Shown here piece after piece: positions 31,501 to 41,983 of a DNA stretch of 64,000 nt; position 1 is the stretch's first letter; every line of letters begins with the position of its first letter. The stretch is taken from contig OZ020259.1 in NCBI GenBank assembly GCA_963971285.1, positions 2,046,001 through 2,110,000 on the forward strand. Direction: 5' to 3'. The DNA is from Astropecten irregularis. Its lineage: Eukaryota > Echinodermata > Asteroidea > Paxillosida > Astropectinidae. Both the position numbers and the translations under genes were made by a program. The notes under the pieces are model-generated. The model did not search any database and was not told the origin of the DNA. It saw only the letters and a list, made by a program, of their open reading frames with translations.

Positions 31501-34114
31501 CGAAGTACTTCACATTCTCGGAGTTTTAGTAATCAATAAACCAAATATGACAAGGAACTTGCGCAGGCTTCTGAACATTTTCAGCTAAAAACATGTAAGG
31601 CAGAATTATCAATATTCTATTCTGTCACTTTATTAAAAACAAACAAACAAACAAATAGACAAACAAACAAACAGATTTTTCGTTCTTACCCCTGGCAGTT
31701 CACCCCAGTTCCACTCTATCTTGTCCGAGCTGCTGGCGGATCGGATGTGTCCCGTCGACTTACTCCGGTTGCGATTGTCTTTCATATTCTCGAGTTCCGT
31801 GTCACTTTTTGGGGTCGGAGGTCGTGTGCTCATCGGACTGCATGATGAAAATCACAATCAATGAGAAATTAATCGTTCAAATTCAAGCGTTGATCATTTT
31901 CGAAATCCAAAATTAAAATTAAAACAAAAGTTTATAGAGTTTGAATTTGGATATGAATAGCCAATGAGAAACATGTTTTGGTCAAACTGAAAGGTTGGGT
32001 TACCATGACATTAGATTTTGAATTAGACTAGAGATTGGACCCAAGAAGAAAGGATGCCTCCGGGTTAACCCATGGACTTGGAGAAAAATTTTTACGTACC
32101 TGAGGATTGCAGGAGTTAGATCGCCGTCTGAGAGAGGATGCTGAGGCATCTGCACCTTCAGCATCTCATTCCTCATCTCACCCCAGACTTCACTCTGAGA
32201 GGTCTGCGGCGGTTCAAAGCCCCCCTCTGCCACCCCTTCCCCCTCTGAGACGTCCTCCATCGGGAAGATTGCTTCGTCGTCTGAATGCTGGGAGGAGGAA
32301 GTGCTTGACTCGGAGAGGTTCATCAGGCGACGGCTGAGAGACGACTTCTCCGGGAGACCCTCTGAGGCGGGTCTATCTGTCCGTGCTGATTTGGCGCCGC
32401 TGCTCCTTCGCTTCCGCTTCTTCGTCATCTTCCCGCGACGGTTCGACTTGGTCTCATTCTCGATCCTCAGCAATGTTTCCTTCGCCGACGACGGAGAGCC
32501 AGCTAAGCTTCCGTTGCTCTTAGCAGCTCCGAGGGATTCCTCCTCCGAAGCCATTTCGGCGTCAAAGTCCGAGGATCTGATAGCGCCGGTGAAGTGGAGC
32601 TGCTTCTTGTTCTTGCCCTGTCCGATCTCAGTCTCGACGGTGATCGCTACGGGCTCGTCTCTGGCGAGATCCCGGATGTCCACGATCGTTTGCTCGGACT
32701 CCGGCTCCTTCATTGCCTCCAGGACACGCTCTGCATCCCGCTCTTTCTCATCAAGAGACTTGGCCGGGCTGCCCACCTTGACATCAGAGGAAGAAGGGGT
32801 GGCTTCCTTCCCAAGGCTGGTGTCAGATTCCTTGCTACTCTCCGTCTCACTGCGGACGTGGTTGGCCTCAGCGTGGAGGCGCTTCATGCCCTCTTCCATG
32901 AGGTTACTAGAAGACAGCAGTGGGGAAGAGCACAGGTGGGCTGGCACTTTATCCTAATCAAAGCAAACAAGAAGAAGAATAAAAAATACCTGTCATACAC
33001 ATCTACAAAACAAAAAAAGGTCCTTTTGGATGGTCAGAATTCTCAAAGCCAGAAAATTCTTTATATCGGTGTCTTCAGGTTCACTGTAGTGTATATGATA
33101 CATTTAAAATGTTTGTACATCTGCTTAATATTCAATTATAAAAACACACTAGCCGGGAGCCAGGGTTAAAAACTACTGTCTATAGCATCAACAGGGCTTG
33201 ATACTAATGGTGGCCCGGGGCCACCAGAAATAGACGTCGGGCCACCGTTATAAAAACGCCTGGTTCAATAACCGAAAACCAAAACCATGCCGTTTCAAAC
33301 ATAATTTACAATTTACATTGCTGACCTGCAAAATATGTAGCTTTTTGCGATGTCAAAATCAGATTTATTACTGCAAAATCTGTACCGAGACAGCCGCTAG
33401 TTAGTATCAAGCATTGGCATTAACATCCTATAGTTTTCTTCAGTATTTCTACTTTTCCTCTTTCAGTCATACCTCGACTGCTGCTTCTTCCAGGAAGAAA
33501 GCTTCTCCATTTTCTCCAAGTTTCATGTGCAAATTCACCTGTTCGCCGTTGACCTCAATATAAACCTGCAGAAAAGAAGAAATCAAAGAAGATTAATACA
33601 TGCAGTACATCTCACCGAAGGTCTTTAATTGAAATGACACAAAAGGTACCCTGCATTCTTTTTCATTGAAAAATGAATAAAGAAAAACCGACTGGAGCAG
33701 GATCCGAACCTGCGATCTCTGGAACACCGTACCGGCACTCTTCCAACTGAGCTATCCAGCCATCTGTCATTTATGTTGGTGGTGTCCCTAAGTAATAGTC
33801 AACTATCTTTATTCATTTAGCAGTCAGAAGCCACGAAACCACACACTGTACAAGTATCATATTATTGATAAGCACAGCAATGCTGCAACCTCAGAAACTC
33901 ACTGCTTTTTTGGGAGGTAAACTTGGACACTTACAACTTTCTCTCTGCTCCGGAGCACGCCCATCTTCCCGAAGCGGACGTGAAACGGGGAACACAGCAG
34001 GGTCCCATCTTCCTGCTCCACGACGATGACATCGATGGCGCCGGTCAGCGTGGCCGGATTGATCTCACTGTAGAACGTCTTGACGGAAGACAGGAGACGA
34101 CCCACGTAGTTCAT
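19393..34114 (-). CDS. LPIN: Lipin, phosphatidate phosphatase (16 coding exons, 995 aa)
   Basis: Lipins convert phosphatidate to diacylglycerol with Mg2+ at the ER and also act in the nucleus. Coding exons, 5' to 3' on the minus strand: 34114-33935, 33565-33473, 32953-32100, 31837-31690, 27809-27568, 26923-26792, 26212-26139, 25709-25546, 23660-23556, 23299-23241, 22655-22520, 22220-22072, 21710-21471, 20923-20794, 20179-20076, 19570-19393. All junctions are GT-AG and the phases agree throughout, totalling 2,988 nt. Visible features are the N-LIP start [15 protein letters not shown] and [13 protein letters not shown], a basic KKRKRR stretch at about 269-274, the WNWGELP motif, the HAD-type catalytic DIDGT at 772-776 followed by ITRSD, and WREPLP near the C-terminus. 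Length is in the usual lipin range (about 850-1,000). There is one copy; which vertebrate paralogue it matches best cannot be told. Confidence 0.93.
19600..19990 (-). repeat. tRNA-derived repeat with long leader, in last lipin intron
   Basis: On the minus strand, a leader with CACGGCTTCTGACTGCCAAA and ATAGTTGACTATTGGGGTC precedes a tRNA-like module (CTCAGTTGGTAGAGCGCC, then GGTTCGAATCCCACTCCAGT), followed by a short tail. The same order occurs near 33.7, 47.5 and 61.0 kb. Confidence 0.7.
20241..20724. mobile_element. TTAA-flanked MITE, copy 4, interrupted by another repeat
   Basis: It is flanked by TTAA at 20,237-20,240 and 20,725-20,728. Inside at about 20,521-20,660 lies a second repeat with a hammerhead-like stem-loop, which explains the extra ~120 bp relative to other copies. 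Confidence 0.7.
20525..20572 (+). ncRNA. Hammerhead-like motif in repeat
   Basis: CTGAGGA (20,533-20,539) matches CTGANGA. CGAACAG (540-546) pairs perfectly with CTGTTCG (553-559) around a 6-nt loop, followed by GAA and CGTT. The cleavage triplet would be GTT. Helix I pairing (TCTC with GAGA) is only approximate. Confidence 0.4.
22072..22220 (-). CDS. LPIN: Lipin catalytic exon (C-LIP, DIDGT)
   Basis: It encodes [20 protein letters not shown] and ends SDIDGTIT plus the first two bases of Arg. DxDxT is the HAD phosphatase nucleophile/acid pair; both aspartates are present, so catalytic competence is expected. Confidence 0.95.
22303..22462. mobile_element. Foldback element in lipin intron
   Basis: CCGGTGCCTATTTCACTAAC on the left is inverted as GTTAGTGAAATCGGCCCC on the right. 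Inner arms (GCGATCATTGCTAAAGCC, then GGCTTTTATAGCGATGATC) also pair. Confidence 0.7.
22866..23135. repeat. Short tandem array of GATCCTAGCAGGATC stem-loop units
   Basis: About six units of roughly 40-48 bp each contain a version of GATCCTAGCAGGATCTTTCTC followed by AAGAGAGCCTTA-like sequence. Elsewhere in the window this motif appears as single copies. The array is intronic in lipin. Confidence 0.75.
24065..25360. mobile_element. Non-autonomous hAT-like DNA transposon, 1,296 bp
   Basis: The termini TAAGGTCCGTCGATGTATCG (left) and the complement of CCAATATCGACGGTGCTTA (right) share TAAG-NN-CCGTCGAT. The element is flanked by the 8-bp direct repeat TCCTCATG (24,057-24,064 and 25,361-25,368). 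An 8-bp target duplication is typical of hAT elements. Both ends are dense in subterminal ATCGAT/TATCGATA words. No transposase ORF is present. Confidence 0.85.
24800..25230. repeat. Tandem duplication inside the hAT-like element
   Basis: A ~220-bp block containing TACCATTTTGGTTTGTTACT and GGTTGGAAAGACAACTCATT occurs twice in direct orientation, starting near 24,800 and near 25,020, with moderate divergence. Confidence 0.75.
25855..25930 (-). repeat. tRNA-like repeat fragment
   Basis: On the minus strand, TATGGTAGCTCAAGTGGTAG (A-box-like) and TTGGGTTCGAATCC (B-box-like) are about 30 bases apart. The cloverleaf is not intact, so this is a tRNA-derived repeat rather than a tRNA gene. Confidence 0.55.
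27176..27320. mobile_element. GTGTCCCAAAT foldback element copy
   Basis: It contains CAAATCTCTGGCTGCGGC on the left and GCAGCCAAAGATTTGGGACA on the right, with the shared core GGCAGCCACTAGCCAGT. It lies in the lipin intron before the exon at 26,923. Confidence 0.65.
28085..28300. repeat. Head-to-head pair of hammerhead-like repeats
   Basis: The left arm (about 28,090-28,183) and right arm (about 28,192-28,290) are inverted copies. The right arm reads CTGATGA (28,197-28,203), A, GGCT, 12-nt loop, AGCC, GAAACGTC (28,225-28,232), then CGCTACCAGCAACA and ACATCGCGTGACATCGATCA. The left arm has the same elements on the minus strand with changes (ATC for GTC). Confidence 0.6.
29175..29336. mobile_element. 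Foldback MITE, intact 162-bp copy
   Basis: The termini AATAGCGCTCCGCACT and AGTGCGGAGTGCTATT are inverted. It is homologous to the interrupted copy at 23,976-25,461. Confidence 0.8.
29540..29697. mobile_element. Foldback MITE with CCTTATTCACG termini, copy 2
   Basis: It starts CCTTATTCACGGTGCATCCA and ends GGATGCACCGTGAATAAGG, an intact inverted terminus of about 20 bp. It is near-identical to 3050-3208. Confidence 0.8.
30682..31191. mobile_element. DNA transposon derivative with GGGGCCGTCC ends and four long G-tracts
   Basis: The left end GGGGCCGTCCATAAAGTACG is inverted at the right end (CGTACTTTATGGACGGCCCC). Inside each end lie two G-rich blocks of the form G7-A-G7, next to GCGTACGCCATGCGTACA words. 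There is no ORF. It sits in the lipin intron between 31,690 and 27,809. Confidence 0.8.
31283..31400. repeat. Inverted pair of GATCCT-stem / GAAACG repeats
   Basis: GGAGGGCCTGACGCCTTTCA on the left is inverted as GCGTCAGGCCCTCCTAAC on the right, each with its own GATCCTGCTAGGA-type stem. The two copies face each other over about 30 bases. Confidence 0.65.
32100..32953 (-). CDS. LPIN: Lipin coding exon 3, long linker exon with basic NLS
   Basis: An 854-nt exon begins [13 protein letters not shown], the conserved end of the lipin N-terminal region, after a TTTGATTAG acceptor. It carries the lysine/arginine cluster KKRKRR and the acidic [10 protein letters not shown] segment. The rest is Ser/Glu-rich, as expected of the regulatory linker. 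The last two bases complete Ser of [10 protein letters not shown] with exon 4. Confidence 0.9.
33196..33412. mobile_element. Foldback element, GCTTGATACTA-ended
   Basis: GGCTTGATACTAATGG on the left and TAGTATCAAGC on the right are inverted. The interior contains paired GGTGGCCC/GGGCCACC words. It lies in a lipin intron. Confidence 0.6.
33473..33565 (-). CDS. LPIN: Lipin coding exon 2 (N-LIP)
   Basis: It encodes [20 protein letters not shown] and onward (31 codons, phase 0 at both ends), the conserved lipin strand with MKLG-NGEAFF. The donor is GTATGA. Confidence 0.9.
33660..33900 (-). repeat. tRNA-derived repeat with long leader
   Basis: On the minus strand, a GGTTGCAGCATTGCTGTGCT leader and CGTGGCTTCTGACTGCTAAA precede the tRNA-like GATAGCTCAGTTGGAAGAGT and CAGGTTCGGATCCTGCTCCA. 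The order matches the copies near 19.8, 47.5 and 61.0 kb. Confidence 0.7.
33935..34114 (-). CDS. LPIN: Lipin coding exon 1 (N-LIP start)
   Basis: It encodes residues 1-60, from [20 protein letters not shown] to REKV. The donor GTAAGT follows at 33,934. The N-terminal amphipathic stretch and [14 protein letters not shown] core are hallmarks of N-LIP. The exon probably continues as 5' UTR to 34,182, where TTTGCTTTCTTCATCAG makes a good acceptor. Confidence 0.92.
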
Positions 34115-34608
34115 GGTAGATTTGAATGAGACGGATAGACGGCTCCTCTACATAACTAGGGATGGCTGGTTGACCCGGCTAGCTGATGAAGAAAGCAAAG
34201 ATTTTTATGATAAATTGATTTCCTTCAAAAGAATTTCATGCATTTAAATGTTATTCATGTTTATGTACATTGCATCAGAATATTATCATGTACTGTAGGA
34301 CACAAGTACTGTAATGTGAACGTGTATAAATAGCAGTGCATCAATCGTATACTAATGTGGTTTCGTACGCAGGGCGAGATGCAGTGGTCGCCATGACACA
34401 TGACACTTGGTACGAAGAACACAAGTGAAATTTTAAACAAAAAAGTTATTAAAACAGCGGTCAACTGCCAAGACATGTGCAATAACGGGATGCAGTTAGT
34501 GGTTGTGATTCGCCCATGTCATGACAGCCAAAGAAATGCATAATGATTTGAAAATGAAAACAAACAAATAGTCATGACAACCCAATACAATAAATATAAC
34601 ACTCAATC

Positions 34609-34745
34609 TAAGGCAGTGTCCAAATCTCTGGCTATGACCGCAAATAACACACAAGTCTATGGAAACGGCTGCAGTCACTGGCTAGTGGCTGCCATAGGTG
34701 CGTGTGTAATTTGCAGCTGCAGCTGGAGAATAAGGAGACTGTCTT
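34609..34745. mobile_element. GTGTCCCAAAT foldback element copy
   Basis: It has CAGTGTCCAAATCTCTGGCT on the left and shares GGCTGCAGTCACTGGCTAGT with the other copies; the right end is eroded. Confidence 0.65.
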
Positions 34746-36734
34746 ATATGATCTTTGAAACCAAAATAGACTGTACTGTATGCGTTGTATACTCGGTAAA
34801 TGTACATTATGAGTAAGGCCTACAAGTACAATGTACACGTATCAACATTTTTAGCAACGTACAATTCCCTACCTTCAACATTTCACTTTCCACCACATAA
34901 ATTATTATTCCCTCGGGCCAATAAACTTTTAATTCCATCCAACTTCCGATTATCAACAACAAAATGTCATCTCGTCCTTATCACAGGAAATACAAATACG
35001 CCTTAAAGGTCCTGGCAGGCCTATGAAATAATCTTGCAATTTGAAAAAGATCAAAGATATCAACCTAAATATAGTACGAGGCCCTATCTGCTGCCTCAGT
35101 ATTTTATCGGATTTTGAATCCGTTATGAAACTGTCCGTTGAGTGGTTGCCGTTGTTTACATAACTGGGGTTGGAAGTCCAGATGTGTGGTTGTTTACAAA
35201 CAAACGCCCGGATAAAGAAAAATCAGGTGATGATGGTATCAACTGATACACTAGATAATTTTTAACCCATACGAAAACAAGGAAACATATTGTGCTAGTA
35301 AGTCACATGAGTTTAATAGGATAGAAATGGGTTGAAGAGTCCACACTCAAATTACTCGTATAGTATGTACACTCAAATTATTTGTATAGTTTGTGGCTAA
35401 ATAAAATATCCCATGATATTTTTGAAGATTCTATATGTCAAGTCCAGTGTACAGATGGAATATTATACTCACTATTTAGTGACGTTTCACTGATGATACT
35501 TGATCGGTTTCATCTGGACAAACATCACTAAATAGTGTATTACACTGGATTTGAATAATCTACAACAACAAAATAGTGAGCAGACCTATAATATCCCATC
35601 TTTATGCTGGATTTGACATAATGAATCTCCAAAAAATACGAGTCAATCTGCAATCCAGATGAATCTGTCAAAAGAAAATATCTCATGGTTTTGGGAACAA
35701 CTGATCCAAGCTTTCCAAATTGGAAAACAGGCTGCCATAATTAACCTGATTTAAGTTTCAGAGAGGCAACCACTTTGCTTCAACATAAATCATTTCATTT
35801 TAAACATCTGCAAGTCTACAAGGAAAGGGAATGCATGTATAATTACATTTACAGCCTTAAAGAAGTTAAGTGCATACTGTATATGTACAGTACATGTAAA
35901 TCATACATTTACATATTTTATCCATCGGCCTTGGCGGCCAGGATACATGGCACAGCTGTATCAGATATCAAGTGTCAGGAGTCTTTACTCTTAGGACACT
36001 ACAGACAAGGCTGAAACCATGGAGGAATAAGATCAGGCTGAAATTACATTATAAATATTTACACATACCATGACCCTGTAAGGCTTCACTGTTTAGTGCC
36101 CATAATTCATAAGGTACAGTGCATAGGCCTAGTTTAGGGCTATCGGCCGCTTACATCGTATATGTACAAAATTCAGAGTAAATGTTAACTACATATATAC
36201 TTTTGTACAGATTATCATCTGCCAATTTGAAGGAAATACAAGTGCAGGTAGGCCCTACAGCATCATCAACAAACAAACAAACAAACAAACAAACAACGAC
36301 CAAACAAACTAGGATAGGCCCTACTACTGATGAATAAACATGTTGGAAACAAAACAAAACAGACAACTTTCAGCACAGATTATCAACTGAATTGAAACAA
36401 AATGAAGGAAAATACATCAACAAACAAACAACAATGTACAAACCAAAAACAAACTAGCTAACAAATGGAACGCCACTATAACAATTAACGAGCACGCCAG
36501 GATGCACAGAAATTGTTCATAATTCGTAAGAATGAACAATGTTCATCAGGCCTATACATGTACATTGTTTACATAAAGAAAATGGGAGCCAAGGATGTTG
36601 TTCGGTATAGTTCGTTAGAGTGGCATTGTACTGTACACAAACAAACAAACAATTGAAACCAATACAAGTAATAAACTGCTGCAAACTGCTCATCAGCCAA
36701 AATAATGACATGAAATCTATAAAATGCTTCGAGT

Positions 36735-36815
36735 TACATGTAGGAGGGCCTGACACGTTTCGATCCTAACAGGATCTTTATCTTAATCGATAAAGATCCT
36801 GCTAAGCCCTCCTAA
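36735..36815. repeat. GATCCT-stem repeat, facing pair
   Basis: GGAGGGCCTGACACGTTTCG with GATCCTAACAGGATC is followed by an inverted partial copy CGATAAAGATCCTGCTAAGC. It belongs to the same family as 6566 and 31,283. Confidence 0.6.
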
Positions 36816-37472
36816 CTCTAAGCAAACAATTAAAACCATTAAAAACTAAAACAGATACAGAAAACTATTTAGAATCACACATCATATTTTACCAGTGTCT
36901 GCCACTCTTAACTGCAACACGAAGATCACACAAGAAATGAAGAGCTTCAGGAACAACTTCTACAAACCGATCAGCGTTAAAGATTCTCTGTGACTGTACA
37001 CTCAGATTGTGTTTATATGAACTAGATGGAGAGAACGCTGACTTATAAGTGGCACAGAGCAGTCAAATCAATGACCAGGTATTATCATACAAGGTGGATT
37101 ATTAACAGGGTCCCTATGGGAAGCCCTATCATGTTATCATCATGTGATGACCCACACACCCACAACACACCACTTACCCAAACCCCCCCCCCCCCCCACC
37201 CCCTCCACACATAGTGCACACAAGCTGACAGCTGCACATAATGCTGGCAGTAGTGTACACTGGCTGCATACTGTCAGTAGTCCTTGACTTTTTGAACCAC
37301 TTTTGCTTTGGGCCTGTTTTGTTTTGAACAGTAATTGGGAACGGTGATTCAGGGCTGGAAGTGGAAATAAAGTTTGGTGAGGGCAAGGCCATTTTTCTAT
37401 TGCAAAGGGCACTTCCATTGGAAAATCATAATGTCTATGGAAACATTTGAAGTGGCACCAAGGCCAAGAACC

Positions 37473-37707
37473 AGGGGCCAATTTCATAAAACTGTTAAGC
37501 ACAACAATTTGCTTAGCACAAAAATGTCTCGCTCAATAAAACAAACCACCATTGAAAATTCCATTTGATATTCATGGTCAGCGAACAACAGCCAAAGAAC
37601 AATCACAAGAAAATTTGGATGTTAACCCAGTTTTTATTAAGACAGAAATGTCATGATGCTTAGCAAATTTGTGTGCTAAACAGTTTTATGAAATTGGCCC
37701 CAGGGCA
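37473..37707. mobile_element. Foldback element with GGGGCCAATTTCATAAAAC ends
   Basis: CAGGGGCCAATTTCATAAAA on the left and TTTTATGAAATTGGCCCCAG on the right are inverted, with nested pairs GTTAAGCACA/GTGTGCTAAAC. Confidence 0.8.
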
Positions 37708-39250
37708 ACAAAGGCCATGGCCTCCGTGGCCTCCGTTTATTTCCAGGCTGTACAGACTACTTGTACCATTTTAAATCAAAAACAAAACACAGTGAACAAA
37801 AGCAAACCCGTCTGTGGTTTTTAGTATTGCAGCACAATTAATCAAAATGATAATGAAAAAAAATCGGAAATCAAGTCAGCTGCGAGAAAAAAAAAATAAT
37901 AATCTCGTCAAACATGTTGTTGGCATAGTGCCAAAATGAGTCACTGTTATGGTAACGGACTCCCACACACTGACTGTATTCATAAAATATGACAGAGAAA
38001 AAAAATGCTAAGTATATTGAGTGTCACTGAGGTCAAGGTTTGATACCTGTGGACCCAGCAGCATGTGACTGGAATTATGGAATGGTTCAATAGACTGGAA
38101 GCATCAATGGCAGCTAGCTGGCACTGTGCCAAATACTCATTAGTGGCCATTTTCCGCCAGTGGTAACTGTGTATGGTGGTATTCAGTGTATGTGAACATG
38201 GATCTAACCTTGAAATTGTAGCACTGTGGCATTTATGTATAAATTTACAATCACTGGTACATATTTCTTCCTCCATGATTACAGGCTGTCACTAATGTCA
38301 GACAATATGTAGGGCTACGTAAATGCAAGGGCCTTTACGAAACGGAGGCTTAGACTCAGGCTCCAGTTCTGTCATCCTAATGCTGAAAATATAGGTTGTG
38401 GTTTTTCATTGAAGCTGTTCAAAGCTCTGTTTTCCTTTTCAAACCAGAGAATCTACTTCCGAACCGCAGCCAAAAGCCTCATGAAAACATGAAAAGTCTT
38501 CCTTTATCAAAACAGATTGCCAACCCAACTTTCATGTGATCATGTTTTCTGCTTTTGACTTGTATTCGGCCAATGTTTGCTGAGCATAACATTCACAAGG
38601 AGTTTTGGCTGGTATAAGTAGGTTATGGTGCTTAAAGCAGCTCTATGAAATTGGCCCCACATGAGAAACATCACGGCATGATCTTACCTTCTGTATTATT
38701 CCCTTTCCTCGTAAAACATTGCGACTGGCAGTTTAATGACCTACTGTAACCACCACTGGGGCCACTGCGCATTCTTACAAACCAAACTAAAGCAATGAAA
38801 CTGCTCATCAACCCAAATATTTCCTACGACCTCGACCTGTTGTTCATGCAGAGTCAACATGGCAGGTTCTGATTTGATCCCAGCAGGATTTCCCCCAGGA
38901 TCAAGTCCTTATAACTCTTTCAAGAGCATTTTGTAAACAAAAAACAAACCATGGAGAAATGACACATCAAACTTACATGTAACCAAAACACATGATTCTC
39001 TTCAAACTACATGTTGTGAACAATGTGAAGTCACTGCTGCCTGCTGGACCGAGTGATGTTTACCCAACTCAATGGCTATAGTCTGTATTGAAGTTAATGG
39101 ACCTACACGTAGATCATGTACACAGTATGTTATTCTATGCATTCCTTGGGACAGTGCGTCTACGTGGCAGTGCTGCTGACTTGTATTGAACTTGTCTTGA
39201 ACCTGAATGTTCACCAGTCAACATGTTGCCCATACATGTAGAAAGGATTA

Positions 39251-39388
39251 GGCCGTGTCCCAATTCTCTGGCTGCGGCTGCAAATTACGTGTGTACCGTA
39301 TGGCAGCCACTAGCCAGTGACTGCAGCCATTTCCATAGACTTGTGTGTTATTTGTGGTCGCAGCCTGAGATTTGGGACACGGCCTTAC
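39251..39388. mobile_element. GTGTCCCAAAT foldback element, best copy
   Basis: AGGCCGTGTCCCAATTCTCT on the left and GAGATTTGGGACACGGCCTT on the right are near-perfect inverted ends. GGCTGCGGCTGCAAATTAC pairs with GTTATTTGTGGTCGCAGCC. Confidence 0.8.
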
Positions 39389-39884
39389 TGTAGGGCCTAT
39401 AGATTGACATGACCTACACGTACTGGTACAGTATAATTCCAGTGCACCTGACCCATATTCACATGGGTACGTGCCTATCACAAGCAGGATAAATGCCAAA
39501 TACATCATTACATTGTAGGCCTACATTGTCCTGTCTTGCTGCCAGCTGTGAGGAAGTGCAAGTAAACATGGCAATGACATTTTCAAATGAAAGTCTTAAA
39601 GAAATTTCTAGTTCATTCAAAGGTTGGCTCAGCAAGACTTTGTCAGTCAACCTTTAGGTTGTAATTTAGCCTTTAGACACAGAGCAAACTATTGAACTAT
39701 AAACGGAATCCTAGATTATTGAAACATCCTTAAACAACATGATTATTTCTTTCTTATAAAAATATATTCTTCAGGTACAATTTTGTGAAATGGAGACACT
39801 GCAGCATACAAAACCCAAAACAACAACAACAATGTAACAATAGCAACAGCAACAGCTCAACAACAACAAAAACAGTCTCCCCTG

Positions 39885-39945
39885 CAATATTCTCCTGAAG
39901 ACGGTATATATGTACATGTAGCTGGCCGAAACGTCGAGTTAACAG
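39885..39945 (+). ncRNA. Hammerhead-like motif in dispersed repeat
   Basis: CTGAAGA (39,895-39,901) fits CTGANGA exactly. GG...CC forms a short helix II closing a loop that contains TATATATGTACATGTA, followed by GAAACGTC (39,928-39,935). CTC and GAG flank it and can pair as helix I. One extra base separates the core from helix II. Confidence 0.4.
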
Positions 39946-41717
39946 GCACTTTTCAGAGCCACACAACTCAAAAATAGCTCTGATTTATGTATCATGGTGT
40001 TACTGCAAAAGCATTTATCTTTCATTGTATGATACAACAACAAACAGCAACTTTATCAAGAGGAACAGAGCAAGTGTTCAAAACGTTGAGAGTGAAACCA
40101 TCGGTTCTTCTCAGAACACACACTCTCACAGAATGGTGTCACCACAAACATACCATCTTTTAACATTATCAACAAAAATCATAAATGGCTAACGTTCTGC
40201 CCAAGGATTATTCAGCGATTACAACAAGCACGGAGGAAGGAAAAGAACAAGGTTTTCAGGAAATGCAGCCTGGGTAAATACAAAATAAGTATGCTGTTTA
40301 AATACTACATGTATGTAACTGCACTCTGCATAATTATGCAGGTTCCTAGAGCTACATGTAGGACTGTATACTGTACAAAAGAGAACAGTTCTATGGTTAT
40401 TAAGCTCATTATGAGGGATTTAATGGTTTCTGGGCTACTTGTTCAGGACAAAAGGCCAACAAGATAATCACAAAGGCTTCCTTTGTGTACACAGGTAAAC
40501 ACTACAGGTCAAGCAAGAAAAAGAGGTGTGTCATTGTTGTCAGTCCAAGGAACCAATCAGATTGAGCGTCTCATGCCTTACCCACATAAACAGACATCAG
40601 GCCATACTATAATCTCCACTCATGTATGGACAGATTGGTGTCATGCCATACCACATGCACTGTGTGTGTAATCACTATACTGCTGATTTATTGTGGTCAG
40701 TGTGTGGGAGTATGGTGATCACATGCTATCACATGGCGGGTGCAGGAGTTTTATCCATGGATTTGGATGTAGGCTACATGGTGGATGAATTCTCAATGGT
40801 CTAATTTGGACAAATAATCCTGAGTGCTAATCATGTACATGTACATTCTAGATGTACAATTTCAGTTCTACATGTAACTTTATACAACCACTCTCTTACA
40901 TGTATGTCCTCACAAATACCAATTATATACATTTGTACACGTACATGTATACATAAAACATGACAATCGGTACGTAAAACATACAATCACAAATCACGTT
41001 TGTGCATACTGTGTACTACATATGCATTAAATGTAAATTGTTACAAGTTTCTCCTCCTGTTGTACTCAATGGTTTATCCCAAAATGTACGCCTTTTCCCT
41101 CAAAAGAAATCCTTTCAAGGAAAGACCCATTATTACTGAAAAAGACACAGCCTAGGTACAATAAAACCAGAGGAATGAAGAGTGTTCCAGTCTTGACATT
41201 ACACTTGAAAATGCTGAACATTCAATACAAGAAATCAATATCCACGCTAGATTTCATCCACTAATGAACAGCTTTCAAACTGCTTACAAGCATTTTTCTC
41301 CATCATTACAAAATTTACATCGAAATTTCACTGTGAATTGGTTGTTCGTTATCAACCTTTAATAGACATTTGATGGTGATGAGTCTGTGATTAATGCAAA
41401 TCTACAAAAAATCCTAACTCCGTCGAGCAGTGTATCATTAATATTCGACCACATCCTCTGACAAGTGCAAATAAATAATGAATGATAAAGAGCATCTAAT
41501 ATCCTGGAATGCATTGCATACTTCTGACAGTATGGAAAATGGAAGCAGGATGTTCCATATTGATACTGACAATTATGTAACATTTACAGAACATACAAGG
41601 GCACACTCGAACGGATTAAGGTTAAATTCAGACAAACTGATCCATAATCAAATATTCATAGTTTGAGGAATGATTCAACTTTAACTTTAACGATACCACT
41701 ATAAACACTTTAAACAG

Positions 41718-41800
41718 AAGGCTGGATAGCTCAGTTGATACTAAGAGCACCAGTAATTCCAGAGTTGGCTCATATCAGTCCAGTCAGTTTTTCTTTGTTC
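41718..41800 (+). repeat. tRNA-like repeat remnant
   Basis: GGCTGGATAGCTCAGTTGAT and a CCAGTCAGTTTTTCTTTGTTC tail match the family, but the B-box region is degenerate. Leader-like words lie inverted near 42,000-42,050. Confidence 0.5.
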
Positions 41801-41869
41801 ACTTTGTAAGTGACCTTCAGACCAGTTCACAAAAGCTTAGAAGATGCCCTTTACTGATATAATGAGACT

Positions 41870-41983
41870 CGGTAATCCTGGGTTTTAGGGGCCTAAATCA
41901 TGTAGAGGTCACTGTAACATCAGCCAGCTCATCCCAGCATATCACACTGTCATAATTTAGGCCCCTAAAACCCAGGATTACCG
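41870..41983. mobile_element. Small foldback with perfect 29-bp inverted repeats
   Basis: The arms 41,870-41,898 (CGGTAATCCTGGGTTTTAGG and 9 more bases) and 41,955-41,983 are exact reverse complements, with a 56-bp spacer. Confidence 0.75.

Noticed and set aside
32100..32906. Alternative lipin exon 3 start at the TCTTCTAG acceptor (32,907)
   Set aside because: It would put the reading frame into TAA after exon 2; the acceptor at 32,954 keeps frame and restores the conserved VPAHL segment.
32301..33169. Plus-strand ORFs of 218 and 191 codons
   Set aside because: They lie antisense to the verified 854-nt lipin exon and reflect its codon composition.
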